Of a stretch of 64,000 nt of DNA, positions 45,601-54,761 are shown piece after piece. Position 1 is the first letter of the stretch; each line of letters opens with the position of its first letter. Both the position numbers and the translations under genes were made by a program. Source of the DNA: Burkholderiales bacterium (GTDB lineage: Bacteria > Pseudomonadota > Gammaproteobacteria > Burkholderiales > Casimicrobiaceae). Location of the stretch: contig JADYZP010000004.1 in NCBI GenBank assembly GCA_020853025.1, forward strand, positions 92,553 through 156,552. The letters run 5' to 3'. The notes beneath the pieces were generated by a model. It had not been told where the DNA came from. It did no database searches and worked only from the letters and a program-made list of their open reading frames with translations.

Positions 45601-48600
45601 GACGGGCCGGTGCCGCCGCCGGCGGTATTGCACTGGGCTCGATCAAGTCGCAGATCGGCCACACCAAGTGTGCGGCCGGCCTGGCGGGCATGGTCAAGAG
45701 TGCACTCGCGCTCCATCGCGGCATTCTGCCGCCGACGCTCAACATTTCGACACCGAATCCGGCATGGTCGCCGGAATCCCCGTTCACGCTGTCGCATGTG
45801 GCACGGCCGTGGGCGACTCGCGGCCGCAAGGTCGGGGTGAGCGCATTCGGCTTCGGAGGCACCAACTTCCATGTCGTGCTCGCCGAGCACGAAGCCGAGC
45901 CGGCGACGAGCGGCCTCGTGCAGTGGCCGGCCGAGCTCTTCCTGTTTCGCGGGCGTGATCGCGGCGAAGCGTTGCAACGCGTCGAACAGTTGGCGAAGCT
46001 CGTCGAGCGACGCGACCTGCCGCTACGCGATCTCGCGCGCGCGACGAGCGAAGGCAAGGCCAAGGTGTGGATTGCGATCGTGGCCAAGGACGTCGCCGAC
46101 CTGGCGGCGAAGCTCGAAAAGGTCCGCACCGGAGAGACGAAGGTGCCCGGCGTATTCACCGCATCCGATGCGCCGCTTGCGGGGCAGGGCACGATGGCCT
46201 TCCTGTTTCCCGGCCAGGGGTCGCAGCGTGTCGGCATGCTCGGCGACCTGTTCGTCGCTTTCCCCGAACTTGGGCGTTACCTGGAACTCGGCACTCGTTG
46301 GCGCGGCACGCTCTTTCCACCGTCCGCTTGGCGCGAGGGTGACGCGGCAGCGCAGCAGGCGGCGCTCACCGATACGCGGGTCGCGCAGCCCGCGCTTGGC
46401 ATCGTCGGACTCGCCATGGCTGCGCTGCTCGGCAAGGTCGGTGTGCGGCCGGCGATGCTCGCCGGCCACAGCTATGGCGAACTGGTTGCGTTGTGCGTTG
46501 CCGGCGCGCTACCGGAATCCGCGCTGTTGCCACTGTCCGCGCTACGCGGTGAGCGCATCCTGGAGGCCTGCGCCGATGCGCCGGACTCCGGGACGATGGC
46601 GGCGGTGGTCGGCAGCGCCGACGCCGTGCGTACGCTCGCCGCGGATCTCGTCGACGTCGTCGTCGCCAACGAAAACTCTCCCGAGCAGTCGGTTATCTCG
46701 GGGCCGCGGGTTTCCGTGGCCGCTGCAATGGAGCGGCTGCTGGCGGCGGGCCTGGCGGCGAAGGAAATTCCCGTTGCCTGCGCCTTCCACAGTCCGCTGG
46801 TACGCGCCGCCTGCACGACCTTCGCCGCCGACCTCGCGGATATCGACGTCGCGCCACCGGCACTTCCCGTCTATTCGAACACGACGACCGGAATGTATCC
46901 GGATGCGCCGGACGCCATCCGTGCGCTGCTCGCCGAGCATGTCGGGATGCCGGTCCGGTTCGCGGCTGAGATCGAGGCGATGTACGCCGCTGGCGCGCGC
47001 ATTTTCGTCGAGGCGGGTGCCGGCCGCGTGCTCACCGGGCTCGTCAGCAGGATTCTCGGCAAGCGGCCGCATGTCGCGGTCGCCTGCGATCGTCCCGGCG
47101 AGGAAGGCATAGCGCAGTTCCTTGCCGCGCTTGCCCGGCTCGCGGTCGAGGGCGTGCCCGTCGATGTCGTGCCGTTGTTCGACGGGCGCAGCACCACCGG
47201 TTTCGCACTCGACGCGCCGCCTGCGCCGGTGAGCTCCGGGAATGCGTGGTGGGTCGACGGCCAGCGCGCATGGCCGATGCGCGGGGAACTGCCGCCTCAC
47301 GCGCTGCGGCCGATCACGGCGCCGGTGCCGCTGCCATCGCTCGATGTGTCTGCAGGGCGCGCCGGTGACGCCCGGGAGGAGGTGGTGCTCGAGTACCTGC
47401 GCGGCATGCGCGACATGGTCGAAACGCAACGCCGCGTCATGATGACTTATCTCGGCGGCGCAACGACGGAGGAACGGTCCGCGATCGAGGTCGAGGTTCC
47501 CCGCATCGCGGCGCCGGCGGCGTCGGCGCAACTCGCCGCACTCGAGGCGATGCAGCCGGAACGCTTGCCGGAGGTCGCGGCAACCGTCGATGTTGCGGTG
47601 CTGCTGCTCGAAATCGTCGTACAGCGCACCGGCTATCCGATCGAGATGCTCGACCTCGACCTCGATCTCGAGGCCGATCTTTCCATCGATTCGATCAAGC
47701 GGGTCGAGATTCTCGGTGCCATCGCCGAGCGGCTGGGCGCGCGGGATAGCGGGCGCGGCGAACTGCCGGAAAATATCGTCGCCATCAAGACGCTGCGCGG
47801 CATCATTGTTGCCCTGCAGGCGTTGGTGCAGAGCGATTCCGCGGCGGCGGCGTCCGCCGAGGTGCCCGCCGCGACCGACCCGGTCGGCGCGTACGACGTT
47901 GCGGCGCACGTGTCTCGATACGTGGTCGAATTGCAGCCGACGCAGCGCGCGAACGGAGCATGGGGACTCGTCGACCGCGATGTCGAAATCGTCGGCGCGC
48001 CGCCGTCGCTCGAGACGGCACTGCTCGGCAGCCTTGCCGCGGCCGGGAGCCGCGGCAAGGCCGTGAACGGCGAGGCAGGAACGGTCGGTGCGGCCGCTTT
48101 GGTCGACCTCACGCCTTTGCGTAGCGACTGGGCCGCGCGCGATGTGCAGGCGCTGTTCGGCCGGATGCGCACCGCGCTGATGGGTGGCGTGAGCCACGTG
48201 CTCGTCGCCGGAATGGCGCTGGACGACGGCGACGCCGAAACCGACGGTGCTCGGCCTGTGCCGCCCTCCGGGGGTGTGTCCGGCCTGGTCAAGAGTCTGC
48301 GCAAGGAATGGCCGGACCGTCATATCCGCGTTGCGAACTTCGGCGCGCAGTTCGATACCGCCACGCTCGCCGAATTGATCCTGAGCGAGCTCAATTGCGC
48401 CGATGCGTTCACCGAAGTCGACTACACGAACGGCTCACGGCGCGTGCCGTTCGTGATCCCGGCGGAACGAAACGGCGCGGCGGAGGCGGCGGGCACCATC
48501 GCCTTGGATCGCGATAGCGTTGTCCTGCTGACCGGTGGCGCGCGCGGCATCACCGCGCGTATTGCCCTGGAGCTTGGCGGCCGTTACCGGTGCAAGCTCG

Positions 48601-49346
48601 AGCTTGTCGGACGCACACCGCTACCCGAGGCGCCGGAGGACGCAGAGCTCGCCGGGGCACGCGACCAACGCCAGATGCGCACACTCCTGGCGACCCGGCA
48701 CCCGGGAATGCGGCCGGCCGAGATCAACGCGCTCGGCGCGCGCATTCTGGCGCAACGCGATGTCGTGGACACGCTCCGCGCGCTGCAGGCAGCCGGCGCC
48801 AGCACCGTCTACCATTCCCTCGACGTACGCGATGCGTCGGCCATGGCGGCGCTCTTCGCCGATATCTACCGGCGCCACGGCCGTCTCGATGGCGTGATCC
48901 ATGGCGCGGGTGTGGTCGAGGACAAGCTCGCCTGCGACAAGACAAGCGAGTCGTTCGCGCGCGTATTCGAGACGAAAGTCAATGGCGGGCTCGCCATCGC
49001 CGAGAACGTTCGCGACGACGTCTCGTTCATCGTGTTCTTCTCGAGTATCGTCGCCACTTTCGGCAACCGCGGGCAAAGCGATTACGCGGCCGCCAACGAT
49101 TTCCTGGACCGGCTCGCGCACCGGCTGCGGCGCAAGTTGCGCGCGCGCGTGCTGTCGATCAACTGGGGGCCGTGGAACGATGCGGGCATGGTGTCGCCGG
49201 AACTATCGCGCGAATACGCGCGCCGGGGCATCGCGCTCATCGAGCCCGAGGCGGGCGTGGCGAGCTTCCTCGACGAGCTCCTGCACGGCTCGCCGGAGGA
49301 TGCACAGGTGATCCTGATGCGCGGCGACCCGTCGGCCCTGCGCTGA
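42642..49346 (+). CDS. Multidomain Pfa/PKS-like synthase: NPD-KS-AT-ACP-KR
   Basis: A 2234-residue iterative type I synthase. Residues about 5-610 hold two nitronate-monooxygenase-like (NPD, FMN TIM-barrel) units, the fold of PfaD enoyl reductases, with paired motifs AKGNESGGRVG and FEGSECGGHVG. The ketosynthase (about 640-1080) has Cys832 in DAACASS, His967 in HGTGT and His1007 in GHTKCAAG. The acyltransferase (about 1185-1490) has Ser1277 in GHSYGE and an AFHS motif typical of malonyl selectivity. One ACP carries Ser1684 (LSIDSIKR). The C-terminal ketoreductase (about 1955-2215) has TGGARGI and Tyr2148. ATG 42642 follows AGGGAG; a GTG at 42561 would add 27 unconserved residues. Confidence 0.9.
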   Translation: MAQSSGRIIVVSPFEHPDVALVVAAARAGALGVLDIGRDPQVAAQALATLARVTDGDVGVRVPQGIRIGAAALPRNIGTVIVDAGEALDAWRGRRVLVQVTTVAEARIAHAGGAAGLIAKGNESGGRVGAQTSFVLLQALVDAVPLPVWVQGGVGLHTAAACIAGGAAGVVLDAQVALARESTLPPGVKNAIAAMDGSETIMIDGHRVYTRPDLPVGELARMGAVHERLGGADLRRQLLPAGQEAAFAKPLAERYRTVGGIVRGIGSSIEHALVLARRQRALAENSPFAVTRGIRYPICQGPMTRVSDRASFAEAVANAGGLPFLALALMRGHELEALLAETSARLQGKPWGVGILGFVPEALRAEQLEVVCRFKPPVALIAGGRPAQAKPLEDLGTATFLHAPSPGLLDLFVKQGARRFVFEGSECGGHVGPRSSFALWEAQIERLLAHPAPQELEIVFAGGIHDARSAAMVAAMAAPLVERGAAIGVLMGTAYLFTQEAVSAGAILPDFQQVAIECTTTALLETAPGHSTRCAETEYVRRFRDERERLQREGLPAQEIWQKLEELNLGRLRVAAKGKLRDGDRIVDVDAATQRREGMVMLGQVAALHATTTTIARLHRDVGTGSATYLATLPDTRALHAGASTDIAIIGMSAIMPGAPDLEAFWTNIVHGVNSIREVSADRWRVEEFYDPQSITGEMTPSKWGGFLDPSPFDPLVYGIPPMSLSAIEPVQLLALEASRRALANAGYAERPFDRENTAVIFGAEAGTDLAGAYGFRALWRQYIGDLPKPLADVLPSMTEDSFPGILTNVIAGRIANRLDLGGTNYTVDAACASSLAAVDLACKELAAGTSNMVICGGADVHNSIVDFLAFASVHALSPTGQCRTFDAAADGIVLGEGVAAVVLKRRADAERDGDRIYAVIKGVGSASDGKSLGLTAPRAQGQARALARAYQRADVDPREVGLVEAHGTGTVVGDRTELETLNGFFGRAGAAAGGIALGSIKSQIGHTKCAAGLAGMVKSALALHRGILPPTLNISTPNPAWSPESPFTLSHVARPWATRGRKVGVSAFGFGGTNFHVVLAEHEAEPATSGLVQWPAELFLFRGRDRGEALQRVEQLAKLVERRDLPLRDLARATSEGKAKVWIAIVAKDVADLAAKLEKVRTGETKVPGVFTASDAPLAGQGTMAFLFPGQGSQRVGMLGDLFVAFPELGRYLELGTRWRGTLFPPSAWREGDAAAQQAALTDTRVAQPALGIVGLAMAALLGKVGVRPAMLAGHSYGELVALCVAGALPESALLPLSALRGERILEACADAPDSGTMAAVVGSADAVRTLAADLVDVVVANENSPEQSVISGPRVSVAAAMERLLAAGLAAKEIPVACAFHSPLVRAACTTFAADLADIDVAPPALPVYSNTTTGMYPDAPDAIRALLAEHVGMPVRFAAEIEAMYAAGARIFVEAGAGRVLTGLVSRILGKRPHVAVACDRPGEEGIAQFLAALARLAVEGVPVDVVPLFDGRSTTGFALDAPPAPVSSGNAWWVDGQRAWPMRGELPPHALRPITAPVPLPSLDVSAGRAGDAREEVVLEYLRGMRDMVETQRRVMMTYLGGATTEERSAIEVEVPRIAAPAASAQLAALEAMQPERLPEVAATVDVAVLLLEIVVQRTGYPIEMLDLDLDLEADLSIDSIKRVEILGAIAERLGARDSGRGELPENIVAIKTLRGIIVALQALVQSDSAAAASAEVPAATDPVGAYDVAAHVSRYVVELQPTQRANGAWGLVDRDVEIVGAPPSLETALLGSLAAAGSRGKAVNGEAGTVGAAALVDLTPLRSDWAARDVQALFGRMRTALMGGVSHVLVAGMALDDGDAETDGARPVPPSGGVSGLVKSLRKEWPDRHIRVANFGAQFDTATLAELILSELNCADAFTEVDYTNGSRRVPFVIPAERNGAAEAAGTIALDRDSVVLLTGGARGITARIALELGGRYRCKLELVGRTPLPEAPEDAELAGARDQRQMRTLLATRHPGMRPAEINALGARILAQRDVVDTLRALQAAGASTVYHSLDVRDASAMAALFADIYRRHGRLDGVIHGAGVVEDKLACDKTSESFARVFETKVNGGLAIAENVRDDVSFIVFFSSIVATFGNRGQSDYAAANDFLDRLAHRLRRKLRARVLSINWGPWNDAGMVSPELSREYARRGIALIEPEAGVASFLDELLHGSPEDAQVILMRGDPSALR

Positions 49347-49364
49347 CGGAAGGAGCGAGCCTCC

Positions 49365-52300
49365 GTGGCCGAGCGCGACGTCGCCATCATCGGGATGGCG
49401 TGCATATTTCCCAAGGCGCCTGACCTCGCCGCCTTCTGGCGCAACGTGCGCGATGGCGTAGACGCGATCACCGAGGTCCCGCCGGCACGCTGGGACCCGC
49501 TCTATTACGACCCGGCGTCGACGGCGCCGGACCGCTTCTACGCGCGACGCGGCGGCTTCATCGACGAATACGCGGAGTTCGACCCCACCGCCTACGGCAT
49601 CATGCCGGTGGCGGCGCAGGGCGCGGAGCCCGACCAGCTGCTCGCACTCGACGTCGCCGTCGCGGCCATGCGTGATGCCGGATACGACGAGCGTCCCTTT
49701 GCGCGGGAGACGACGAGCGTCATCGTCGGCCGTGGCAACTATCTCGGGCCCGGCATCGTTCGCCTCGTCGATATCACGCGCGGCGCCCAGCAGCTGATCG
49801 ACGCGCTGACCACCCTCGTTCCCGGCCTGCACGCGGCGCAGTTGGCGCATATCAAGCAGGCTTTCCAGGCGCGTTGCGGCGTTTATGGCGCCGATACCGC
49901 CATCGGACTCGTGCCGAACCTCGTCGCCTCGCGCATCGCCAACCGACTCGATCTTGGCGGTTCGGCCTACACGGTCGACGCGGCTTGCGCGAGCACGCTG
50001 GTGGCGGTCGACCACGCGTGCCGCGAGCTGCGCGAGGGTAGCGCCGACCTCGCCATCGTCGGCGGCGTTCATCTTTGCCACGACGTGGCCTTCTGGAGCG
50101 TGTTCTCGCAGCTTGGCGCGCTGTCCCGGCGGCAGCAGATACGCCCGTTCGACCAACGCGCGGATGGCCTGCTCATCGGCGAGGGCGTCGGCATGGTGGT
50201 GTTGAAGCGCATGGCCGACGCGCGCCGCGACGACGACCGCGTGTACGCGGTGATCCGCGGCACGGGGGTCGCGAGCGACGGGCGCGATGTGAGCCTGCTC
50301 ACCCCGCGCGTCGACGGCCAGCTGCTGGCGCTCACGCGCGCCTGGAAGGCGGCGGGACTCGATCCGGCGACGGTCGGGCTTGTCGAGGCGCACGGCACCG
50401 CGACCAGCGCCGGCGATGCCGCGGAAATCGAAACGCTTTCCCGGTTCTTTGGGGCTGCCGATCCGCATCGCGATCGAGTGCCGCTCGGTTCGGTGAAGTC
50501 GATGATCGGCCATGCGATGCCCGCCGCCGGGGCCGCCGGCCTCATCAAGGCGGCACTTGCGGCGTACCACGGCGTGCATCCGCCAACGCTGCACTGCGAC
50601 GATCCACTTCCGGCCATCACGGCGACCCGATTCCGCATCCCGTGTGCGAGCGCGCCGTGGGACGACGGGCTCCGCCGTGCAGCGGTAAACGCCTTCGGCT
50701 TCGGCGGCATCAACGGGCACGTGATTCTCGACGGGCCGGAAGCGTCGAGGCCGCACGGGCGCGCCCGGGCGAGCGCCGCGGACGGCGCGCATGCGCTCGT
50801 CTGTGCGGCGGCGACGCGCGAAGAACTCGTCGCGGCACTGACCGAAGGCCGAAGCGGCGGTGCCGGTCCGTGGCGCGCGGCGGTCCTCGATCCGACGCCG
50901 GAGCGCGTTGCGAGCGCTGTGACGGCGGCGCAGGCCGGCCGCGCCCGGCGCGGGCGCGACGGCATCTACGTGGCACCTCGCGGCCTCGTCGCCCAGGGCG
51001 GCAAGGTCGCGTTCCTGTTTCCTGGCGTGGAGGCGGGTTTCGCGCCCAGGGTGGACGACATCGCGTCCCATTTCGGGGTCGCCATGCCGGCCCTCGCCGC
51101 GCCGGACCTCGAGCATCAGGGCGCCGCGGTGATCAGGCTCAATCACTTTCTCGCGGACGTGCTTGCACAATGCGGCATCCGCCCCGATGCCATCGCCGGC
51201 CACAGCATTGGCGAGTGGTCGGGGATGCTCGCGGCGGGAATGGTCGATGGCACCCTCGACGCGTTTGTCGCCGAACTCGAGCCGGGGACGCTCGAAGTCG
51301 CGGCGGTGAGCTATCTTGCGGCGGGCGCCGGTGCCGATCGGCTGCGCGAGCTGACGGGTGACGTGCCCGAGCTCTACGTGTCGCACGATAATTGCGCTCA
51401 TCAGGCGATCCTGTGCGGTACACCGGACGCGATCGACGACGCGGCGCGGCGGCTGCGCGCTGCGCGCATCCTCTTCGAGATCCTGCCGTTTCGTTCCGGC
51501 TTTCACTCCCCGGCGCTCGCGGAGCACGTCGGCTTCTACATGCGGCAGATGCAGCGCTTTCGCTTCCGGCACGCAGCCGTCCCGATGTGGTCGGCGACGA
51601 CCTGCAGTCGGTATCCGGCCGACGAAGAGGCGGTGCGCGCGTTGGTTCGCGACCACCTGCTGCAGCCGGTACGCTTCCGCGAGCTCGTCCTGGCGCTGTA
51701 CGCCGATGGCGTTCGCGTCTTCGTGCAGGTCGGCATGGGTAGCCTTTGCGCGTTTGTCGACGACGTCCTTGCGGCGCTGCCGCATCACGCGATCAGCGTC
51801 GTCTCACCCTACCACCCGGGCATGGCGCAGCTCGAGCGCGCGTGCGCCGCGTATTTCGTCGAAGGCGGCAATGTGGATCTCGCCCGCGCCGGTCTCGTGC
51901 CGCACCCGTCGACGCGGGCACGCAAGGCGATGCCGCTCGCGCTCTCCGTACCGCGCATCCTGCTCGACCTGCCTCCGCTCGCCGCGGCGTCGGTGCCGGA
52001 GAGCGCGCCAGGTATGGCGGCGCGGGAACCGCGCGATCGCGTCGCGGCGGCGTTCGCCGGCAATTTGCGCGAGATGGCCGCAGCGCAGGACGCGGTTGCC
52101 GACATGCTGAGCCGGATCGCCACGGGTCACGACGGCGCGCTGGACACGCTATCGGCGCCGGCCGGCGCACTGGAGCGCAGCGAGGATCTCGTGCTGTCCC
52201 GCGCCACGTACCCGGAGCTCGCCGACCACTGCCTGATTCCGCAGCCTCCTGGCTGGAGTGACTTCGAAGACTGCGCGCCGGCGGTACCGATGACGATGTC

Positions 52301-53669
52301 GGTCGCACTGATGATGGAACTCGCGCAGAAGCTCGATCCCACGCGCATTCCGGTGGCCATCGAGAACGTGCAGGCGATGAAATGGCTGCACGTCGAGCCG
52401 CCCACACGCGTGGCGACTACCGCGCGCTTTGTCGACCGCGATCGCGTTCACGTGAAGCTGGGCGCCTTCGTCGAAGGCACGGTCACGCTGGCCGATCACC
52501 ATCCATCGCCACCGCCTCGGGACGAGGAGCCGCTACGCGATCGCAGGATATTTCCCGTTGCGGCGGAGGCGATCTACCGCGACGGCTGGCTGTTCCACGG
52601 TCCGCTCTACCGCGGCATCGAAGCGCTGACGGATTGTGGCGACAACGGCCTGGCAGGGACCCTCGTCACGCTGCCGGCGAAGGGAGCCTTGCTCGACAAC
52701 GCGGGCCAGCTCGTCGGTCTCTGGCTCATGCAGGCAGTCGCGAGCGATCGCCTCGCGATGCCGATTCGCATCCGGCGCATCGACTTCTTCGCGCCGGAAC
52801 CCCCGCCGCAGACGCGGGTGCATTGCATCGCGTGGATTCGCCATCTCGGACGCCATGAGGTGCGTGCGGACCTCGAGCTTGGCGTCGACGGCCGCGTGAT
52901 TGCGCGTATCACGGGTTGGGAAGACTGGCGCTTCCAGACCGGCGGCGGCATGTTCGAGGTGATGCGCCAACCGGGCCATGTGCTCCTTGCCAAGGAGGAT
53001 CCGGAAGGATTCGTCGTCGTCAAGGACCCCGGGTGGTCGTCGGCGGCGACCGAGTTTCTCGTGCGTCGCTTCCTCAACCAGAAGGAGATCGCGGGTGTGG
53101 GCGGCGTGCGTGAGGCGCAGCGGCGAACGGAATGGCTGTTCGGGCGAATCGCCGCCAAGGACGCGATCCGCCGGCGGGTGTTCGCGCGCGGCGCAGCGCC
53201 GCTGTATCCGGTCGAGATCACGATCGAATCCGGTGATGATGGCCGGCCCAAGGCGCGGGGACCCTATCGTGGCGACCTGCGCGTGTCGCTCGCGCACAAG
53301 CCAGGAATGGCGGTCGCGCTTGCCGCGGAAGGCGCGGACGTGGGCATCGACGTCGAGGAGATCGTGCCGCGCGGCGACGAGTTCGTGCGGCTGGCGCTTC
53401 GGCCCGAAGAAGTCGCCTTGCTTCCGGCCCTCGATAGCGATGAGTGGCTGACCCGCTTCTGGGCGGCGAAGGAAGCGGCAGGCAAGGCCCGCGGCACCGG
53501 TCTTGCCGGCGACCCGCGCAGTGTGACGATCGACGGCGTCGACGGCGAGCGCGTGCGTGCCGGTGGCTGCTGGGTCGAGACGCGCCGGCGCGACGGATAC
53601 GTCGTCGCATGGACAGTACAATCAATCGATCTGCGCGGCGGCATCGTCGCGCAAACCAGCAGGGGGTAG
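49365..53669 (+). CDS. Multidomain Pfa/PKS-like synthase: KS-AT-DH-PPTase
   Basis: A 1434-residue partner. The N-terminal ketosynthase (1-430) keeps the full triad Cys208 (DAACAST), His343 (HGTAT) and His383 (GHAMPAAG), so it is not a chain-length-factor lookalike. An acyltransferase-like domain (about 545-850) has Ser614 in GHSIGEW but lacks the usual Arg-containing segment after it. A PKS-type double-hotdog dehydratase (about 940-1240) has His955 and Asp1111 (LLDNAGQ). The C-terminal 4'-phosphopantetheinyl transferase (about 1270-1420) has GIDVEE (Asp1329) and WAAKEAAGKA, so the system can activate its own ACPs. GTG 49365 follows AAGGAG, 18 bp after the first synthase gene. Confidence 0.9.
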   Translation: MAERDVAIIGMACIFPKAPDLAAFWRNVRDGVDAITEVPPARWDPLYYDPASTAPDRFYARRGGFIDEYAEFDPTAYGIMPVAAQGAEPDQLLALDVAVAAMRDAGYDERPFARETTSVIVGRGNYLGPGIVRLVDITRGAQQLIDALTTLVPGLHAAQLAHIKQAFQARCGVYGADTAIGLVPNLVASRIANRLDLGGSAYTVDAACASTLVAVDHACRELREGSADLAIVGGVHLCHDVAFWSVFSQLGALSRRQQIRPFDQRADGLLIGEGVGMVVLKRMADARRDDDRVYAVIRGTGVASDGRDVSLLTPRVDGQLLALTRAWKAAGLDPATVGLVEAHGTATSAGDAAEIETLSRFFGAADPHRDRVPLGSVKSMIGHAMPAAGAAGLIKAALAAYHGVHPPTLHCDDPLPAITATRFRIPCASAPWDDGLRRAAVNAFGFGGINGHVILDGPEASRPHGRARASAADGAHALVCAAATREELVAALTEGRSGGAGPWRAAVLDPTPERVASAVTAAQAGRARRGRDGIYVAPRGLVAQGGKVAFLFPGVEAGFAPRVDDIASHFGVAMPALAAPDLEHQGAAVIRLNHFLADVLAQCGIRPDAIAGHSIGEWSGMLAAGMVDGTLDAFVAELEPGTLEVAAVSYLAAGAGADRLRELTGDVPELYVSHDNCAHQAILCGTPDAIDDAARRLRAARILFEILPFRSGFHSPALAEHVGFYMRQMQRFRFRHAAVPMWSATTCSRYPADEEAVRALVRDHLLQPVRFRELVLALYADGVRVFVQVGMGSLCAFVDDVLAALPHHAISVVSPYHPGMAQLERACAAYFVEGGNVDLARAGLVPHPSTRARKAMPLALSVPRILLDLPPLAAASVPESAPGMAAREPRDRVAAAFAGNLREMAAAQDAVADMLSRIATGHDGALDTLSAPAGALERSEDLVLSRATYPELADHCLIPQPPGWSDFEDCAPAVPMTMSVALMMELAQKLDPTRIPVAIENVQAMKWLHVEPPTRVATTARFVDRDRVHVKLGAFVEGTVTLADHHPSPPPRDEEPLRDRRIFPVAAEAIYRDGWLFHGPLYRGIEALTDCGDNGLAGTLVTLPAKGALLDNAGQLVGLWLMQAVASDRLAMPIRIRRIDFFAPEPPPQTRVHCIAWIRHLGRHEVRADLELGVDGRVIARITGWEDWRFQTGGGMFEVMRQPGHVLLAKEDPEGFVVVKDPGWSSAATEFLVRRFLNQKEIAGVGGVREAQRRTEWLFGRIAAKDAIRRRVFARGAAPLYPVEITIESGDDGRPKARGPYRGDLRVSLAHKPGMAVALAAEGADVGIDVEEIVPRGDEFVRLALRPEEVALLPALDSDEWLTRFWAAKEAAGKARGTGLAGDPRSVTIDGVDGERVRAGGCWVETRRRDGYVVAWTVQSIDLRGGIVAQTSRG

Positions 53670-53709
53670 GCGCAATGGCGATCAGGCAATCGCGTGGAGT
53701 GTCAAGGCG

Positions 53710-54021
53710 ATGACGGCAACGACGATGGACGAACGCCGCGCGGAGCTTCTGCGCCAGGTGGGTGCGATGATCGGCGACGTGATCGGCGAAGAGTGGGTGC
53801 GTGAAAAGCCCATCACCGCCGGCACCAAGTTCAGCCAGGACCTCGAGATGGAGAGCATCGAGCTCGCCTCGCTTTCCGAGAAGCTCCAGGCGCACTACGG
53901 CGACACCGTCGACTTTCCGGCGTGGCTGTCCGGCATGGAGCTCGACGACATCATCAATCTGACCGTGGGCCAGCTGGTCGACCACATCGCAGCATGCCAG
54001 TCGAAGACTACGACGGGCTGA
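53710..54021 (+). CDS. Free-standing acyl carrier protein
   Basis: A 103-residue acidic ACP. The phosphopantetheine attachment site is Ser49 in DLEMESIELASL, with the expected helix following (SEKLQAHYG) and a C-terminal TVGQLVDHIAAC helix. It starts 40 bp after the synthase with the phosphopantetheinyl transferase domain, which is its likely activator. The only other carrier domain seen is the single internal ACP of the first synthase, so this protein may carry the starter, a tailoring intermediate or the finished chain. It overlaps the next gene by 28 bases. Confidence 0.87.
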   Translation: MTATTMDERRAELLRQVGAMIGDVIGEEWVREKPITAGTKFSQDLEMESIELASLSEKLQAHYGDTVDFPAWLSGMELDDIINLTVGQLVDHIAACQSKTTTG

Positions 54022-54761
54022 CGCTGCACACGCAGGCGATGGGTAGCACCGGTTCGACAATCGTCCTGCTGCACGGACTCCTCGTTGGATCGCTGTCCAC
54101 CTGGTACTTCGGGGTGGCGCCGGCGCTCGGGAAGGCGCATCGCGCGCTGATGTTCGACCTGCGCGGCCATGGGCTCACGCCGGCGACCGCGGACGGTTAT
54201 GGCGTGCGCTCGCAGGCTGGCGACCTTGGCCGCGTGATCGATCGTCATGCAGCGTCCGCACCCGTCGCGCTCGTTGGCCACAGCGCGGGGGGCGCCATCG
54301 CGCTGCGCTATGCGCTCGATCATCCGGAGCGCGTCTCGCAGCTCGTGCTGGTCGAAACCCCATTGCCGCTGATGACGGCCGAGTGGCTCGAACGCATGCG
54401 CAGCGCCTCGCCACTCGACCTCCTGAAGTTGCTGCCGATGATACGGCATGCGAGCGCCGAGCGTGGTGGGCGGCCGTGGAAGCGGATGCTCGAACAGCTC
54501 GCGCATCTTGCCAACGCCACTCCGCTCTTCGCCGACCTGCTCGCCGAGCCGGACTTCGGCGATGACGAGCTCGCCGCACTCGCGCCGCCGCTGCTGCTTT
54601 GCTACGCGACGCGGGGCGGGCCGGTGGTCACGTCGACGCGCGAGCGTCTCGCCGCCCGCGTGCCCGGTGCGCGCCTGCGCATGCTCGAAGGCGGCCACGC
54701 GCTTCCGGTGGAGTCGCCGGGCCCGCTCGCCGCGGCGATTCTCGACTTCTGTCATGGCTGA
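53994..54761 (+). CDS. Alpha/beta hydrolase 1
   Basis: A 255-residue alpha/beta hydrolase. The oxyanion segment is VLLHGLLVG, the nucleophile is Ser97 in VGHSAGGAIALR, and the catalytic His is in GGHALPVES near the C-terminus. Start ATG 53994 overlaps the ACP gene. Next to a synthase lacking a thioesterase domain it may release the acyl chain from the ACP or transfer it to an acceptor. It is paralogous to the next gene, with the nucleophile Ser at the same residue number. Confidence 0.87.
   Translation: MPVEDYDGLTLHTQAMGSTGSTIVLLHGLLVGSLSTWYFGVAPALGKAHRALMFDLRGHGLTPATADGYGVRSQAGDLGRVIDRHAASAPVALVGHSAGGAIALRYALDHPERVSQLVLVETPLPLMTAEWLERMRSASPLDLLKLLPMIRHASAERGGRPWKRMLEQLAHLANATPLFADLLAEPDFGDDELAALAPPLLLCYATRGGPVVTSTRERLAARVPGARLRMLEGGHALPVESPGPLAAAILDFCHG

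Noticed and set aside
42642..53669. Classification as an enediyne polyketide synthase cluster
   Set aside because: The domain set is similar, but the genes are split, an NPD reductase is fused, and the hallmark enediyne thioesterase and accessory cassette are missing.
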